Positions 44,104-53,237 are shown, counted from the first letter of the stretch. The stretch: DNA of 64,000 bases from Paraburkholderia edwinii (GCF_019428685.1 NZ_CP080096.1:3100001-3164000); one strand, 5' to 3'. Notes: generated from the sequence alone by a model not told the origin. Translations and numbers: made by a program.

Positions 44104-44964
44104 TTACTTCACCTCCGTGTTATCCGATGCACCGATTGCACCGAATGCGATTCGCTGCCAGAGCACAAACGGCTCGCCGGGCGCGGGCTCGACAAAAAGC
44201 GCAATGCCCTCGACCGGCAATGGACCCAGCTGCTGCGTCCGCGCATGCCACCATTGAACGATTGCCGCGCGGTCTTGCGCGTCTTCCAGCGAGTTCGACA
44301 GCGTCATATGAAAGCGGAATTCGTCAAACACGTATGGGTATCCCCACTCGACGAGCAGCGCGCGTTGCCGTTCAGTGAGCGGCGCAGCAAGCCGCCGCTC
44401 GAGGTCCGCCGCCGACGGCGTGGCACGCAGCGCCGCGCATGCGCGCAGTGCGTTCGACGCCACTTCGCGCACGCGCGCATCGGCCTCTTCGCCCGCGGGC
44501 CTCAGCGCAACAAAGCGGCCGAGTGTCGCCGCTTCGACGGGCAAGGCGAAGCGCGTTTGCGTGCGCGCCCAACGCTGCGCCGCATCAACGACATCGCGCG
44601 GCTGCACGCCATCGACTAGTCGGAATGGAGCAACGAGCGTGCCGTGCCAGCCGTAGCGGCGCGGATCATTCGTCAGACGCGCAAGCGTTTGCGACAGCGG
44701 CGGAAAATCGGCGCGCGGTTCGTGTAGAGCACCGCTCTCGGCATCGCGCCCGAGCCATGCGGAACCCGCGTCCCACCATTCTGAGGTCCGCGGCGGCGCG
44801 TAGTAAATCGCGATGCGTGACGCGGCGCTCCAGTTCGAGGGGGCGTCGTTAGCCGACGCTTTGGCAGCTAATGCAGCAGAAGACGCCGCCTCACCTGTCG
44901 ATGCAGCCGCGGCTGCGGAAGACATGGCCTCTTCCCCTTGTCCGTTGGCCCGCGCCGCGCTCAT
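44104..44964 (-). CDS. DUF1045 protein of C-P lyase clusters
   Basis: A 286-residue protein of the DUF1045 family, often annotated as putative phosphonate metabolism protein and related to 2H phosphoesterases. It has RIAIYYAPPRTSEWWDAGSA at the start, one H-x-T/S-like motif in YGWHGTLVAPFRL and the second in FRFHMTLSNSL. Two such motifs would suit a phosphoesterase acting on a C-P lyase intermediate such as a cyclic phosphate (phnP is absent here). The start overlaps the phnF stop as ATGA. The first 45 residues are Ala/Ser-rich and probably disordered. Confidence 0.88.
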   Translation of the reverse strand: MSAARANGQGEEAMSSAAAAASTGEAASSAALAAKASANDAPSNWSAASRIAIYYAPPRTSEWWDAGSAWLGRDAESGALHEPRADFPPLSQTLARLTNDPRRYGWHGTLVAPFRLVDGVQPRDVVDAAQRWARTQTRFALPVEAATLGRFVALRPAGEEADARVREVASNALRACAALRATPSAADLERRLAAPLTERQRALLVEWGYPYVFDEFRFHMTLSNSLEDAQDRAAIVQWWHARTQQLGPLPVEGIALFVEPAPGEPFVLWQRIAFGAIGASDNTEVK

Positions 44965-45713
44965 ATATCGTTCTCCACGAGCAGTTGCACGCGGTCGGCA
45001 GCGAAGTGCGTGAAGCCGTATTTGATCGGCGTGCCCTCGATATCGACATCGACGTTTTCGACCCACAGCACCGGCTGCTGACGATTGATATTGAGGCGGC
45101 GCGCGACGTCCGCATCGGGCAGCACACTGCCGATACGGCTCCATTTACGCAGATAGTCGTGCACGCCATATTCGGCGAGCGCCCGCGTCATGCCGCCGGT
45201 GCGCTCGAGCGCGTCGGGCAGGTCCGTGAAACGCGCGGCCGGGTACCAGCTGCGCGCATAGGTGAGCGGCACACCGTTCGCTTCGTGCAGCATTTCCATC
45301 CGGTACACCATGACGCCCGCGCGCAGCCCCAATGCCTTCGCGACATTCGGCTCGGCCTTCACACGCGACGAAGACAGCAGCACGCCAAGCGATTGCTGCT
45401 GCCGCAAGTTTTCAGTGAACCGCGTGCGACGGCCGATCGTATAGTCGATCGCACCCGGTTGAACGAACGTGCCGCGCCCCTGTTCGACGCTGACGAGACC
45501 CAGCGCCGCAAGCCCCAGCATCGCGCGGCGGATCGTGTGACGGTTGACGTCGAAGCGTCTCGCGAGTTCGGCTTCGCTCGGCAGGCGCCCTTCTTCGCCG
45601 AAGCCGCTTGCGGCGATTTCCGCTGCAAGGATCTGCTCGATCTGCCGCCATACGGCGACGCCGCCGCCGCGTTCGAGCAGCGTTCCGGGAGTCGCATCGT
45701 CGTTCGATGTCAT
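44961..45713 (-). CDS. phnF: GntR-family phosphonate regulator
   Basis: A 250-residue repressor of the HutC/GntR branch. The winged HTH is EGRLPSEAELARRFDVNRHT followed by IRRAMLGLAALGLVSVEQGR; the UTRA effector domain runs from about residue 100 to the end. RTRFTENLRQQQSLGVLLSS and the family SRVKAEPNVAKALGL are typical of PhnF. It is the first gene of phnF-DUF1045-phnN and divergent from phnG. Confidence 0.92.
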   Translation of the reverse strand: MTSNDDATPGTLLERGGGVAVWRQIEQILAAEIAASGFGEEGRLPSEAELARRFDVNRHTIRRAMLGLAALGLVSVEQGRGTFVQPGAIDYTIGRRTRFTENLRQQQSLGVLLSSSRVKAEPNVAKALGLRAGVMVYRMEMLHEANGVPLTYARSWYPAARFTDLPDALERTGGMTRALAEYGVHDYLRKWSRIGSVLPDADVARRLNINRQQPVLWVENVDVDIEGTPIKYGFTHFAADRVQLLVENDI

Positions 45714-45822
45714 GGTGGTGTCATTCCCCTCGGTTCAAATATAACTCTCGATTGTAGTTCGCGAGCCGTGATGAAAATATGAATGTCCGCGCTACACCGT
45801 GTCACTGCGGGATTTTACCTAC

Positions 45823-45838
45823 AAACGTCTAGACGTTT
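45823..45838. promoter_or_regulatory. Candidate PhnF operator in the phnF-phnG divergent region
   Basis: A perfect 16-bp palindrome AAACGTCTAGACGTTT lies between phnF and phnG, 50 bases before the phnG start. Its ten-base core CGTCTAGACG occurs again at the phnC promoter (22918-22927). The pairing with a GntR repressor gene next door supports an auto-regulatory operator. Confidence 0.7.
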
Positions 45839-45887
45839 AGATGAATAGATGGTCAAATGTCCGCACATCGATACCACGGAACCCCCG

Positions 45888-46415
45888 ATGAGCGATCCTT
45901 CCGCCCCCGTTTCTTCCGCCCCGGCCTCGACGTCCGCGCGCCGCGCATGGATCGCCGTGCTGGCGCGCACGCCGCGCGCGGACCTTGAAGCCGCGCTGCA
46001 GCGCGCCCTGAACGGCGCCCCGCTACCCGCATACGACTGGCTGCGTCCGCCCGAAACCGGCCTCGCGATGGTGCGCGGCCGAGTCGGCGGTAGCGGCGAT
46101 GCCTTCAATCTTGGCGAAGCGACGGTTACGCGCGCCACGCTGCGTCTGCGTGGTACGGGGGCCGGTCAACCCGGGGATGACCAACCGGGCGCCGATGCGC
46201 CGGTCGGCGTTGCGTGCCATCTCGGCCGCGACCGCCGGCGCGCGGAGCTGGCGGCGCTGGCCGATGCGTTGCTGCAACTGCCGCAGCACCACCCGCATCT
46301 GCACGAACAACTGATCGAACCGCTTGCCGCGCGCATCGAGGCCGCGCGCGAAGCGCGCCGGCAAGACACCGCCGATACGCGCGTCGAATTCTTCACGATG
46401 GTGCGAGGCGACTGA
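45888..46415 (+). CDS. phnG: C-P lyase complex subunit PhnG
   Basis: Core C-P lyase subunit, with PhnH, I and J needed to make alpha-D-ribose 1-methylphosphonate-5-triphosphate and cleave it. The 175-residue protein has RRAWIAVLARTPRADLEAAL and LRPPETGLAMVRGRVGGSGD, then a histidine-rich helix, QLPQHHPHLHEQLIEPLAAR, typical of PhnG. ATG 45888 (MSDPSAP) is preferred over 45849, which lies almost against the operator. The stop overlaps the next start as TGATG. Confidence 0.93.
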   Translation: MSDPSAPVSSAPASTSARRAWIAVLARTPRADLEAALQRALNGAPLPAYDWLRPPETGLAMVRGRVGGSGDAFNLGEATVTRATLRLRGTGAGQPGDDQPGADAPVGVACHLGRDRRRAELAALADALLQLPQHHPHLHEQLIEPLAARIEAAREARRQDTADTRVEFFTMVRGD

Positions 46416-47071
46416 TGAACACACCGAACAATCAGGCGCAGGCTGCGCTGTCTACCTCATTGGCAACACTAACCCCGGGCTTCGCCGATCCGGTGCACGA
46501 CACGCAAGCGGTGTTTCGCACGCTGCTCGACGTGCTTTCGCGTCCCGGCACGATCGGCACCGTTAGCAACGTGCTGCCTGCGCTGAGCGCAACAGCAAAC
46601 GCCCCGCATCAACCCGCGGCCGACCGCGCCGCGTTCGCCGCGCTGCTGACGCTCTGCGATTTCTCGACGCCCGTGTGGCTCGCACAGGACGATGTGCCGC
46701 TCGCCTCCGCGCTGCGCTTCCATACCGGCGCACCGCTCGTCGATACGCCGCAGCGCGCCGCATTCGCTTATGTACACAACGCTGCCGCGATGCCCGCACT
46801 CGAGCACTTCGCGCCTGGCGATCCCGAATCGCCCGAAACGTCGGCCACGCTGCTGATTCGCGTCGCATCGCTCACGAGCGGCACGCCGCTCACGTTGCGC
46901 GGCCCGGGCATCGAATCCACACAACGCATCGCGCTCGACGGCCTGCCCGAGCATTTCTGGCTCGAACGCGCGGAACTCGCGCCGCTCTTTCCGTGCGGCA
47001 TCGACTGCTACTTCGTCTGCGGCGACGCGCTGATGGGTCTGCCGCGCACAACCCAAGTGGAGCTCAACTAA
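46415..47071 (+). CDS. phnH: C-P lyase complex subunit PhnH
   Basis: A 218-residue subunit that binds the core complex. FADPVHDTQAVFRTLLDVLS and RPGTIGTVSNV are the PhnH start; AFVAYVHN-like AFAYVHNAAAMPALEHFAPG and LTLRGPGIESTQRIALDGLP follow, with FPCGIDCYFVCGDALMGLPR at the end. Coupled to both phnG and phnI by overlapping stop/start. Confidence 0.94.
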   Translation: MNTPNNQAQAALSTSLATLTPGFADPVHDTQAVFRTLLDVLSRPGTIGTVSNVLPALSATANAPHQPAADRAAFAALLTLCDFSTPVWLAQDDVPLASALRFHTGAPLVDTPQRAAFAYVHNAAAMPALEHFAPGDPESPETSATLLIRVASLTSGTPLTLRGPGIESTQRIALDGLPEHFWLERAELAPLFPCGIDCYFVCGDALMGLPRTTQVELN

Positions 47072-48318
47072 TGTACGTTGCCGTCAAGGGTGGAGAGCGC
47101 GCCATCGAAGCATCGTGGCGCCTGCTCGACAAGGAGCGTCGCGGCGATACGCAATTCGCCGAACTGAGCGTCGCGCAGATTCGCGAACAGCTGCGGCTCG
47201 CGGTCGCGCGTGTGATGACCGAAGGTTCGGTGTACGACGAAGAGCTCGCGGCGCTGGCGATCAAGCAGGCGGCCGGCGACCTCGTCGAAGCGATTTTCCT
47301 GCTGCGCGCGTACCGGACCACGCTGCCGCGCTTTGGCTATACGGAGCCGCTGCGCACCGAAGCGATTCTCGCGGAGCGCCGCATTTCCGCGACGTTCAAG
47401 GACGTGCCCGGCGGTCAACTGCTTGGGCCGACGTATGACTACACGCAGCGTCTGCTCGACTTCGCGCTGCTGGCGGAAGGCGAAGCTGCTGGCGCAAATT
47501 CCGACGCGAACGCAAACGCAAACACAAACGCCGACGCCACAGCACGCAACGCAGCGAAAGCGGAGAAAGAATCGATGCCGCGCGTCGTCGCGCTGCTCGA
47601 CAAGGAAGGCCTGATCGAACAGGAAACGCCGACGCCCGGCGCGCCCGAACCCGGCGATCTGTCGCGCGAACCGCTCGCGTTTCCGGCAAGCCGCGCGACG
47701 CGTCTGCAAAATCTCGCGCGCGGCGACGAAGGCTTTCTGCTTGCAATGGGTTATGCGACGCAGCGCGGCTACGCGCACTCGCATCCGTTCGCGGGCGAAA
47801 TCCGCTTCGGCTCGATCGCGGTCGAAATGGTGCTCGACGAACTCGGCGAAGCCGTCGAGATCGGCGATATCGATGTGACCGAATGCCAGATGATCAATCA
47901 GTTCGCGGGCAGCGCGGAAGCGCCGCCGTCGTTCACGCAGGGCTACGGCCTCGCGTTCGGCCACTCGGAACGCAAGGCGATGGCGATGGCGCTCGTCGAC
48001 CGCGCGCTGCGCGCCGAAGAGCTCGGCGAAACGCTGCGTTCGCCGACCCAGGACGTCGAATTCATGCTGTCGCATAGCGATAGCGTCGAGGCGTCGGGTT
48101 TCGTGCAGCACCTGAAGCTGCCGCATTACGTCGACTTCCAGTCGGAGCTCGAGCTCGTGCGACGGTTGCGTGCACAACGTGCGGCCGCAGGCGTTGGGAC
48201 CGTGGAAAGGCGCGACGGCGACGAAGCCAATGGCAACCCGCAAGCTCCCGGCCAGGCGCAGGAGCAGACCCAGCAGAAGCGGGCTTCCGAGCCCGCCAAA
48301 CAGGAACAAGCCGCATGA
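47071..48318 (+). CDS. phnI: C-P lyase complex subunit PhnI
   Basis: Nucleosidase subunit that transfers the ribosyl group of ATP/GTP to phosphonate. The 415-residue protein starts MYVAVKGGERAIEASWRLLD and has the conserved VTECQMINQFAGSAEAPPSF and FGHSERKAMAMALVDRALRA. An Ala/Asn/Asp-rich insertion at about residues 138-168 (NANTNA-type repeats) interrupts the core. A polar Gln/Ala tail ends the protein. ATGA overlaps with phnJ. Confidence 0.94.
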   Translation: MYVAVKGGERAIEASWRLLDKERRGDTQFAELSVAQIREQLRLAVARVMTEGSVYDEELAALAIKQAAGDLVEAIFLLRAYRTTLPRFGYTEPLRTEAILAERRISATFKDVPGGQLLGPTYDYTQRLLDFALLAEGEAAGANSDANANANTNADATARNAAKAEKESMPRVVALLDKEGLIEQETPTPGAPEPGDLSREPLAFPASRATRLQNLARGDEGFLLAMGYATQRGYAHSHPFAGEIRFGSIAVEMVLDELGEAVEIGDIDVTECQMINQFAGSAEAPPSFTQGYGLAFGHSERKAMAMALVDRALRAEELGETLRSPTQDVEFMLSHSDSVEASGFVQHLKLPHYVDFQSELELVRRLRAQRAAAGVGTVERRDGDEANGNPQAPGQAQEQTQQKRASEPAKQEQAA

Positions 48319-49247
48319 ATTCGCCCGACACACACCTCGCGTCACCCACCCCCGATAGCGCGGCCGAGGGCTACAACTTCGCCTACCTCGACGAACAGAC
48401 GAAGCGGATGATCCGCCGCGCACTGCTCAAAGCAGTCGCGGTGCCCGGCTACCAGGTGCCGTTTGCGGCGCGCGAAATGCCGCTGCCGTTCGGCTGGGGC
48501 ACGGGCGGCATTCAGGTCACCGCTTCGATTATCGGTCGCGACGATACGCTCAAGGTCATCGATCAGGGCTCCGATGAAACGACCAATGCGGTCAATATCC
48601 GGCGCTTTTTCGCCCGCACCGCGGGCGTCAAAACGACCCGCCGCACGACCGAAGCGACGATCGTGCAGACACGTCACCGCATTCCCGAAACACCGCTGAC
48701 CGACAAGCAGATTCTCGTCTACCAGGTGCCGAACCCCGAGCCGCTTTACAAGCTCGAGCCGCGCGTCGCCGAAAGCCGAAAGCTGCACGCGCTGGCCGAC
48801 TACGGCCTGATCAGCGTGAAGCTGTACGAAGACATCGTGCATCACGGCAGCATCGCGACGACTTACGATTACCCGGTGATCGTCAACCACCGCTATTTGA
48901 CGTCGCCGTCGCCGATCCCGAAGTACGACAACCCCAAGATGCATATGAACGCCGCGCTGCAACTGTTCGGCGCCGGCCGCGAGCGGCGCATCCACGCGAT
49001 CCCGCCGTACACGCACGTGCGCAGCCTCGACTTCGACGATCACCCGTTCGAAGTGCAGCGCTGGGATCATGCGTGTGCGCTGTGCGGATCGACGGAAAGC
49101 TTTCTCGACGAAATGATCGTCGACGATACGGGCAAGCGGATGTTCGTCTGTTCCGATAGCGATTACTGCCATGAGCGGCGCGAAGCACAGGCAGCGCAGC
49201 AAATAGAGCAACAGGCCCAGACCGAAGGCGCCGGAGAACACGCATGA
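48315..49247 (+). CDS. phnJ: Radical SAM C-P lyase, PhnJ
   Basis: Cleaves the carbon-phosphorus bond by radical chemistry. The 310-residue protein has the known PhnJ cysteine set C-x2-C-x21-C-x5-C at Cys254, 257, 279 and 285 (DHACALCGST ... MFVCSDSDYC), which bind the 4Fe-4S cluster and form the thiyl radical. The glycine that corresponds to the radical Gly32 of E. coli lies in VAVPGYQVPF at residue 45. FLD and YGLISVKLYEDIVHHGSIAT are intact, so it should be active. An extended N-terminus precedes GYNFAYLDEQTKRMIRRA. Confidence 0.95.
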   Translation: MNSPDTHLASPTPDSAAEGYNFAYLDEQTKRMIRRALLKAVAVPGYQVPFAAREMPLPFGWGTGGIQVTASIIGRDDTLKVIDQGSDETTNAVNIRRFFARTAGVKTTRRTTEATIVQTRHRIPETPLTDKQILVYQVPNPEPLYKLEPRVAESRKLHALADYGLISVKLYEDIVHHGSIATTYDYPVIVNHRYLTSPSPIPKYDNPKMHMNAALQLFGAGRERRIHAIPPYTHVRSLDFDDHPFEVQRWDHACALCGSTESFLDEMIVDDTGKRMFVCSDSDYCHERREAQAAQQIEQQAQTEGAGEHA

Positions 49248-50026
49248 CGCAAAGGCTCACCCCGCTTCTCTCCGCACGCTCGCTCACCAAGCAGTACGGC
49301 GGCCGCAATGGTTGTAGAAACGTCAGCTTCGATCTGTATCCTGGCGAAGTGCTGTGTATCGTCGGCGAATCCGGCTCCGGCAAGACGACGCTTCTGAACA
49401 CGCTCGCGCTGCGCACCGAAGCCGACAGCGGCTCGCTGCACTACGCGGCCGCGCATGGCGCGACGGTCGATCTGCGCGAGTTGTCCGAGCCGCGCCGGCG
49501 GCTTTTGATGCGCACCGAATGGGGTTTTGTTCAGCAGAATCCGCGCGACGGGCTGCGCACCGGCGTGTCCGCGGGCGCCAATATCGGCGAGCCGCTGATG
49601 GCCGTCGGCGCGCGCCATTACGGACAGATCCGCGCGCTCGCGACGCAATGGATGGAGCGTGTCGAACTCGACGCCGCGCGCATCGACGAATTTCCGGCCG
49701 CGTTTTCGGGCGGCATGCAACAGCGCCTGCAAATTGCGCGCAATCTCGTGACTGGCCCGCGACTCGTGTTTATGGACGAGCCGACCGCCGGTCTCGACGT
49801 CTCGGTGCAGGCGCGCCTGCTCGACCTGCTGCGCACGCTGACCGCGACGCTGCATCTGTCGGTGCTGATCGTCACGCACGATATCGGCGTCGCGCGGCTG
49901 CTCGCGCACCGGCTCATGGTGATGCAGGGCGGCGAAGTCGTCGAATCGGGCCTGACCGATCAGGTGCTCGACGATCCGCAGCATCCGTACACGCAAACGC
50001 TGGTTTCCTCGGTTCTGCCGGTTTGA
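49244..50026 (+). CDS. phnK: C-P lyase accessory ATPase PhnK
   Basis: ABC-type ATPase that docks on the C-P lyase core; not a transporter. 260 residues: GESGSGKTTLLNTLALRTEA (Walker A), PPGMQ-like FSGGMQQRLQIARNLVTGPR (signature), LVFMDEPTAGLDVSVQARLL and a final His (VTHDIGVARLLAHRLMVMQG). It overlaps phnJ by ATGA and is followed by phnL after 8 bases. Confidence 0.94.
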   Translation: MTQRLTPLLSARSLTKQYGGRNGCRNVSFDLYPGEVLCIVGESGSGKTTLLNTLALRTEADSGSLHYAAAHGATVDLRELSEPRRRLLMRTEWGFVQQNPRDGLRTGVSAGANIGEPLMAVGARHYGQIRALATQWMERVELDAARIDEFPAAFSGGMQQRLQIARNLVTGPRLVFMDEPTAGLDVSVQARLLDLLRTLTATLHLSVLIVTHDIGVARLLAHRLMVMQGGEVVESGLTDQVLDDPQHPYTQTLVSSVLPV

Positions 50027-50034
50027 GGTCTGCG

Positions 50035-50823
50035 ATGTCACTTATCGAATCCAATGGCGCACACACGATCGGACGCACGTTCGTTGATAACCCCGCGCTG
50101 ATGCTGCGCGCGGTGGGCGTCGCGAAGACCTTCACGCTGCACGGCCAGGGCGGCGTGCAGATCGACGCGCTCGACGGCGTATCGCTCGATGTCGAACGCG
50201 GCGAATGCGTCGTGCTGGTCGGCCCTTCGGGCGCCGGCAAGAGTACGCTGTTGCGGTGCCTGTACGGCAACTATCTGGCGAGCGCCGGCACGATCGCGCT
50301 GCGCGACGATGCGCGCGCCGATCATAGCGATAGCCGGTACGTCGCGATTACCGGCGCGCAGGCGCACGACGTGCTGTATTTGCGTCGCAGCGTGGTCGGC
50401 TACGTGAGCCAGTTCTTGCGCGTGATTCCGCGCGTGACGACGCTGACGCTCGTGGCCGAGCCGCTCGTTTCACGCGGCGTGGCCGAAACCGAAGCGCGCG
50501 CACGCGCAGCCGCGCTGCTGGCGCGATTGAATGTGCCGGAACGGCTGTGGTCGCTCGCACCGGCCACGTTTTCGGGCGGCGAACAGCAGCGCGTGAATAT
50601 CGCGCGCGGCCTGATCGCCGAGCATCCGGTGTTGCTGCTCGACGAACCCACCGCCTCGCTCGACGCGGAAAACCGCGATGTTGTAGCCGATCTCGTGATC
50701 GAGGCGCGCGAGCGCGGCGCGGCGATTGTCGGCATCTTCCACGATGAAGACACGCGCGCGAAAGTGGCGACGCGCCGGCTCGAACTGAGGCCACCGCTGC
50801 GTCACACGGCTGCAATACACTGA
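50035..50823 (+). CDS. phnL: C-P lyase accessory ATPase PhnL
   Basis: Second ABC ATPase of the C-P lyase complex. 262 residues: GPSGAGKSTLLRCLYGNYLA, FSGGEQQRVNIARGLIAEHP, LLLDEPTASLDAENRDVVAD. The start at 50035 uses a GAGG that overlaps the phnK stop. The block RSVVGYVSQFLRVIPRVTTL is typical. phnM follows after 27 bases. Confidence 0.94.
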   Translation: MSLIESNGAHTIGRTFVDNPALMLRAVGVAKTFTLHGQGGVQIDALDGVSLDVERGECVVLVGPSGAGKSTLLRCLYGNYLASAGTIALRDDARADHSDSRYVAITGAQAHDVLYLRRSVVGYVSQFLRVIPRVTTLTLVAEPLVSRGVAETEARARAAALLARLNVPERLWSLAPATFSGGEQQRVNIARGLIAEHPVLLLDEPTASLDAENRDVVADLVIEARERGAAIVGIFHDEDTRAKVATRRLELRPPLRHTAAIH

Positions 50824-50850
50824 TATCCAACACCCATACGGAGTTTTCCG

Positions 50851-51984
50851 ATGTTGATCAGGAACGCCCGCGTCGTCACGCGGGATGAAGAATTCACTGG
50901 CGTCGTGTGGATCGAGAACGACGTGATCCGCGACATTTCGCGCGGCACGACGTCCGCGCGCGAGTCGGAGGACTGGGAAGGCGATTACCTGCTGCCCGGC
51001 CTGATCGAACTGCACACCGACAATCTCGAGAAGCATCTGGCGCCGCGTCCCGGCGTGTACTGGAACACCGACGCCGCGTTTGTGATTCACGACGCGCAGG
51101 TCGCCGCCGCCGGCATTACCACTGTCTTCGACGCGCTCGCGATCGGTTCGCGCGCGCACAACGGCCCGCGCGAGCGCGGCATCCAGACGCGCTGCGCGCA
51201 AGCGCTGCAGCGCTTCACCGAGCGCAAGCTGCTGCGCGCGGACCACTTCCTGCATCTGCGCTGCGAGGTGGCGACCGGCGACGTGGTCGAGGTGTTCGAC
51301 GAGCTGTGCGGACATCCGATGCTGCGGCTCGCTTCGGTGATGGATCACACGCCGGGGCAGCGTCAGTGGCACGATCGCGTGGCGTGGCGCAAGTTCCAGG
51401 AGCGCCACGGCAAGCTCACCGACGAGGAAGCCGAACGGACGCTGATGGAGCTCGCCGCGGAACAGCAGCGCTTTGCCGACGCGCACCGTCTGGCGATCAT
51501 CGACCGCTGCAAGAAGCTGCAGGTGCCGGTCGCGAGCCACGACGACACGCTCGTCGAGCACGTCGAACAGGCGGCCGCCGAAGGCGTCGTGCTGGCCGAA
51601 TTCCCGACCACGCGCGTCGCAGCCGAAGCGTCGCACCGTCACGGCATCGCGACGATCATGGGCGCGCCGAACGTCGTGCGCGGCGGCTCGCACTCGGGCA
51701 ACGTGTCGGCGCTCGAACTCGCGAAGGCGGATCTGCTCGATATCCTGTCGTCCGACTATGTGCCGTCGAGCCTGTTGACAGCGGCCTTCGAACTCGTCGA
51801 GAAGGCCGGCTGGACGCTGCCGCGCGCGATGCGCACCGTGTCGGCCGAACCCGCGCGTGCGGCCGGCCTGCACGACCGCGGCTCGATCGCCCCGGGCCTG
51901 CGCGCCGACTTCGTGCGCGTCACGATGATGGACGCACTGCCGGTGCCGCGCGCCACCTGGCGCGCCGGCGTGCGCGTGGTCTAA
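50851..51984 (+). CDS. phnM: Ribosyl-triphosphate phosphonate diphosphatase PhnM
   Basis: Amidohydrolase-superfamily enzyme that releases pyrophosphate from alpha-D-ribose 1-methylphosphonate-5-triphosphate. 377 residues, starting MLIRNARVVTRDEEFTGVVW; metal sites in GLIELHTDNLEKHLAPRPGV and VASHDDTLVEH. TTRVAAEASHRHGIATIMGA and RGGSHSGNVSALELAKADLL fit PhnM. GGAG precedes the ATG by 7 bases. Last gene of phnGHIJKLM; phnO and phnP are absent. Confidence 0.95.
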   Translation: MLIRNARVVTRDEEFTGVVWIENDVIRDISRGTTSARESEDWEGDYLLPGLIELHTDNLEKHLAPRPGVYWNTDAAFVIHDAQVAAAGITTVFDALAIGSRAHNGPRERGIQTRCAQALQRFTERKLLRADHFLHLRCEVATGDVVEVFDELCGHPMLRLASVMDHTPGQRQWHDRVAWRKFQERHGKLTDEEAERTLMELAAEQQRFADAHRLAIIDRCKKLQVPVASHDDTLVEHVEQAAAEGVVLAEFPTTRVAAEASHRHGIATIMGAPNVVRGGSHSGNVSALELAKADLLDILSSDYVPSSLLTAAFELVEKAGWTLPRAMRTVSAEPARAAGLHDRGSIAPGLRADFVRVTMMDALPVPRATWRAGVRVV

Positions 51985-52365
51985 TCTCCGCGCGCCAGAC
52001 CAAGAGCACTGAAACAAGCACTGAGACGAGCACTGCCGCCGGCGCCCGCCGTGCGGCAGTGCAGCGAGCCCCTCGCACACGCCGATATCACATCGCGCGG
52101 CTTTCGGGACCACCCCGCGTTACCGTATAACTGTCGATCTCCTTTCACCGACGCCCGGCCCGCAAACGCGCGTCAGAGCTTGCTTTGCCACGCCATTCGG
52201 GGTTCTACCAGGTCCCCAATATTTTTGGACTGGTAAGCTTGGCGCGCGCTGCTGGCGGCCTGCCGGCGGCCGAAACCACTAAACCCGGCCGCCTATCCGC
52301 GCCGGGTCATGTCGCATAGCACAATCCGCATACGCGACTTATCAGAACCACTCGGGAGTAAATCA
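51985..52365 (+). other. 381-base gap after phnM with a strong hairpin
   Basis: The main element is a 10-bp stem GCACTGCCGC/GCGGCAGTGC (52030-52039 with 52053-52062) just after a set of GAAACAAGCACTGA-like repeats (CACTGA at 52008-52033). No T run follows, so it may stabilise the phn transcript end. The rest shows no gene; the promoter of the binding-protein gene must be in the right half. Confidence 0.45.
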
Positions 52366-53148
52366 GTGAAAAAACTGCTCGCGGCCTTGACGGTTGCCCT
52401 GCTTGCCACCGTTTCGATCGGCGCACATGCCAAAGACTGGACCACGATCCGTTTCGGCGTCGACGCCAGCTACCCTCCGTTCGAATCGAAGGGCTCCGAC
52501 GGTAAGCTGGTCGGTTTCGACATCGACCTCGGCAATGAAATCTGCTCGCGCCTGAAGGCGAAATGCGTGTGGGTCGAGAACGACTTCGACGGCATGATCC
52601 CGGCGCTGAAGGCGAAGAAGTTCGACGGCGTGCTGTCGTCGATGTCGATGACGCCGCAACGCGCCGAACAGGTCGCTTTCTCGTCGAAGCTGTTCAACAC
52701 GCCGACGCGCCTCGTCGCGAAGAAAGGCTCGAACATCCAGCCGACGCCTGAATCGCTGGCCGGCAAGTCGGTCGGCGTCGAGCAGGGCACGATCCAGGAA
52801 ACGTACGCGAAGACCTACTGGGAGCCGAAGGGCGCGAAGGTCGTCGCTTACCAGAACCAGGACCAGGTCTACGCCGACCTGATCTCGGGCCGTCTCGACG
52901 CCACGCTGCAAGACGCCGTGCAAGCGGACATCGGCTTCCTGAAGACGCCGCGCGGCGCGGGCTTCCAGTTCGTCGGCAAGGATCTCGAAGACAAGAAGAT
53001 CCTCGGCGAAGGCGCAGGCATCGGCATGCGCAAGGAAGACACGGATCTGAAGACGAAGATCGACAAGGCGATCGCCGACATCCTCAAGGACGGCACGTAC
53101 AAGAAGCTCGAGAAGAAGTACTTCGACTTCGACGTGTACGGCGGCTAA
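52366..53148 (+). CDS. ABC transporter substrate-binding protein, polar amino acid (ArgT/HisJ) family
   Basis: A 260-residue periplasmic binding protein. Start is GTG at 52366 (VKKLLAALTVALLATVSIGA), with GGGAG eight bases upstream and a clear signal peptide ending AHA. The family 3 core is RFGVDASYPPFESKGSDGKL, VGFDIDLGNEIC and WVENDFDGMIPALKAKKFDG; DLISGRLDATLQDAVQADIG is the second lobe. It best fits a lysine/arginine/ornithine or histidine binder. The permease and ATPase are not beside it. A terminator follows at 53214. Confidence 0.9.
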   Translation: MKKLLAALTVALLATVSIGAHAKDWTTIRFGVDASYPPFESKGSDGKLVGFDIDLGNEICSRLKAKCVWVENDFDGMIPALKAKKFDGVLSSMSMTPQRAEQVAFSSKLFNTPTRLVAKKGSNIQPTPESLAGKSVGVEQGTIQETYAKTYWEPKGAKVVAYQNQDQVYADLISGRLDATLQDAVQADIGFLKTPRGAGFQFVGKDLEDKKILGEGAGIGMRKEDTDLKTKIDKAIADILKDGTYKKLEKKYFDFDVYGG

Positions 53149-53213
53149 GTACGGCTAATAGCGCCTCCGGCGCGGCTCGCCGCGCCGGCCTGGCCAGGCC
53201 TCTGCCACCCCGA

Positions 53214-53237
53214 CGGGCTCCGCATGGAGCCCGTTTT
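53214..53237 (+). terminator. Terminator of the binding-protein gene
   Basis: Stem CGGGCTCC/GGAGCCCG (53214-53221 with 53226-53233) with a GCAT loop and TTTT. A GC-only palindrome CCGGCGCGGC/GCCGCGCCGG (53167-53176 with 53179-53188) lies just upstream. Confidence 0.75.

Noticed and set aside
46675..47070. Upstream extension of phnI
   Set aside because: Lies in phnH in another frame; ATG 47071 gives the normal PhnI start.
50470..52113. Long open frame of 547 codons on the minus strand over phnL-phnM
   Set aside because: Antisense shadow of two certain genes; the protein is Arg/Ala/His-rich and has no domain.
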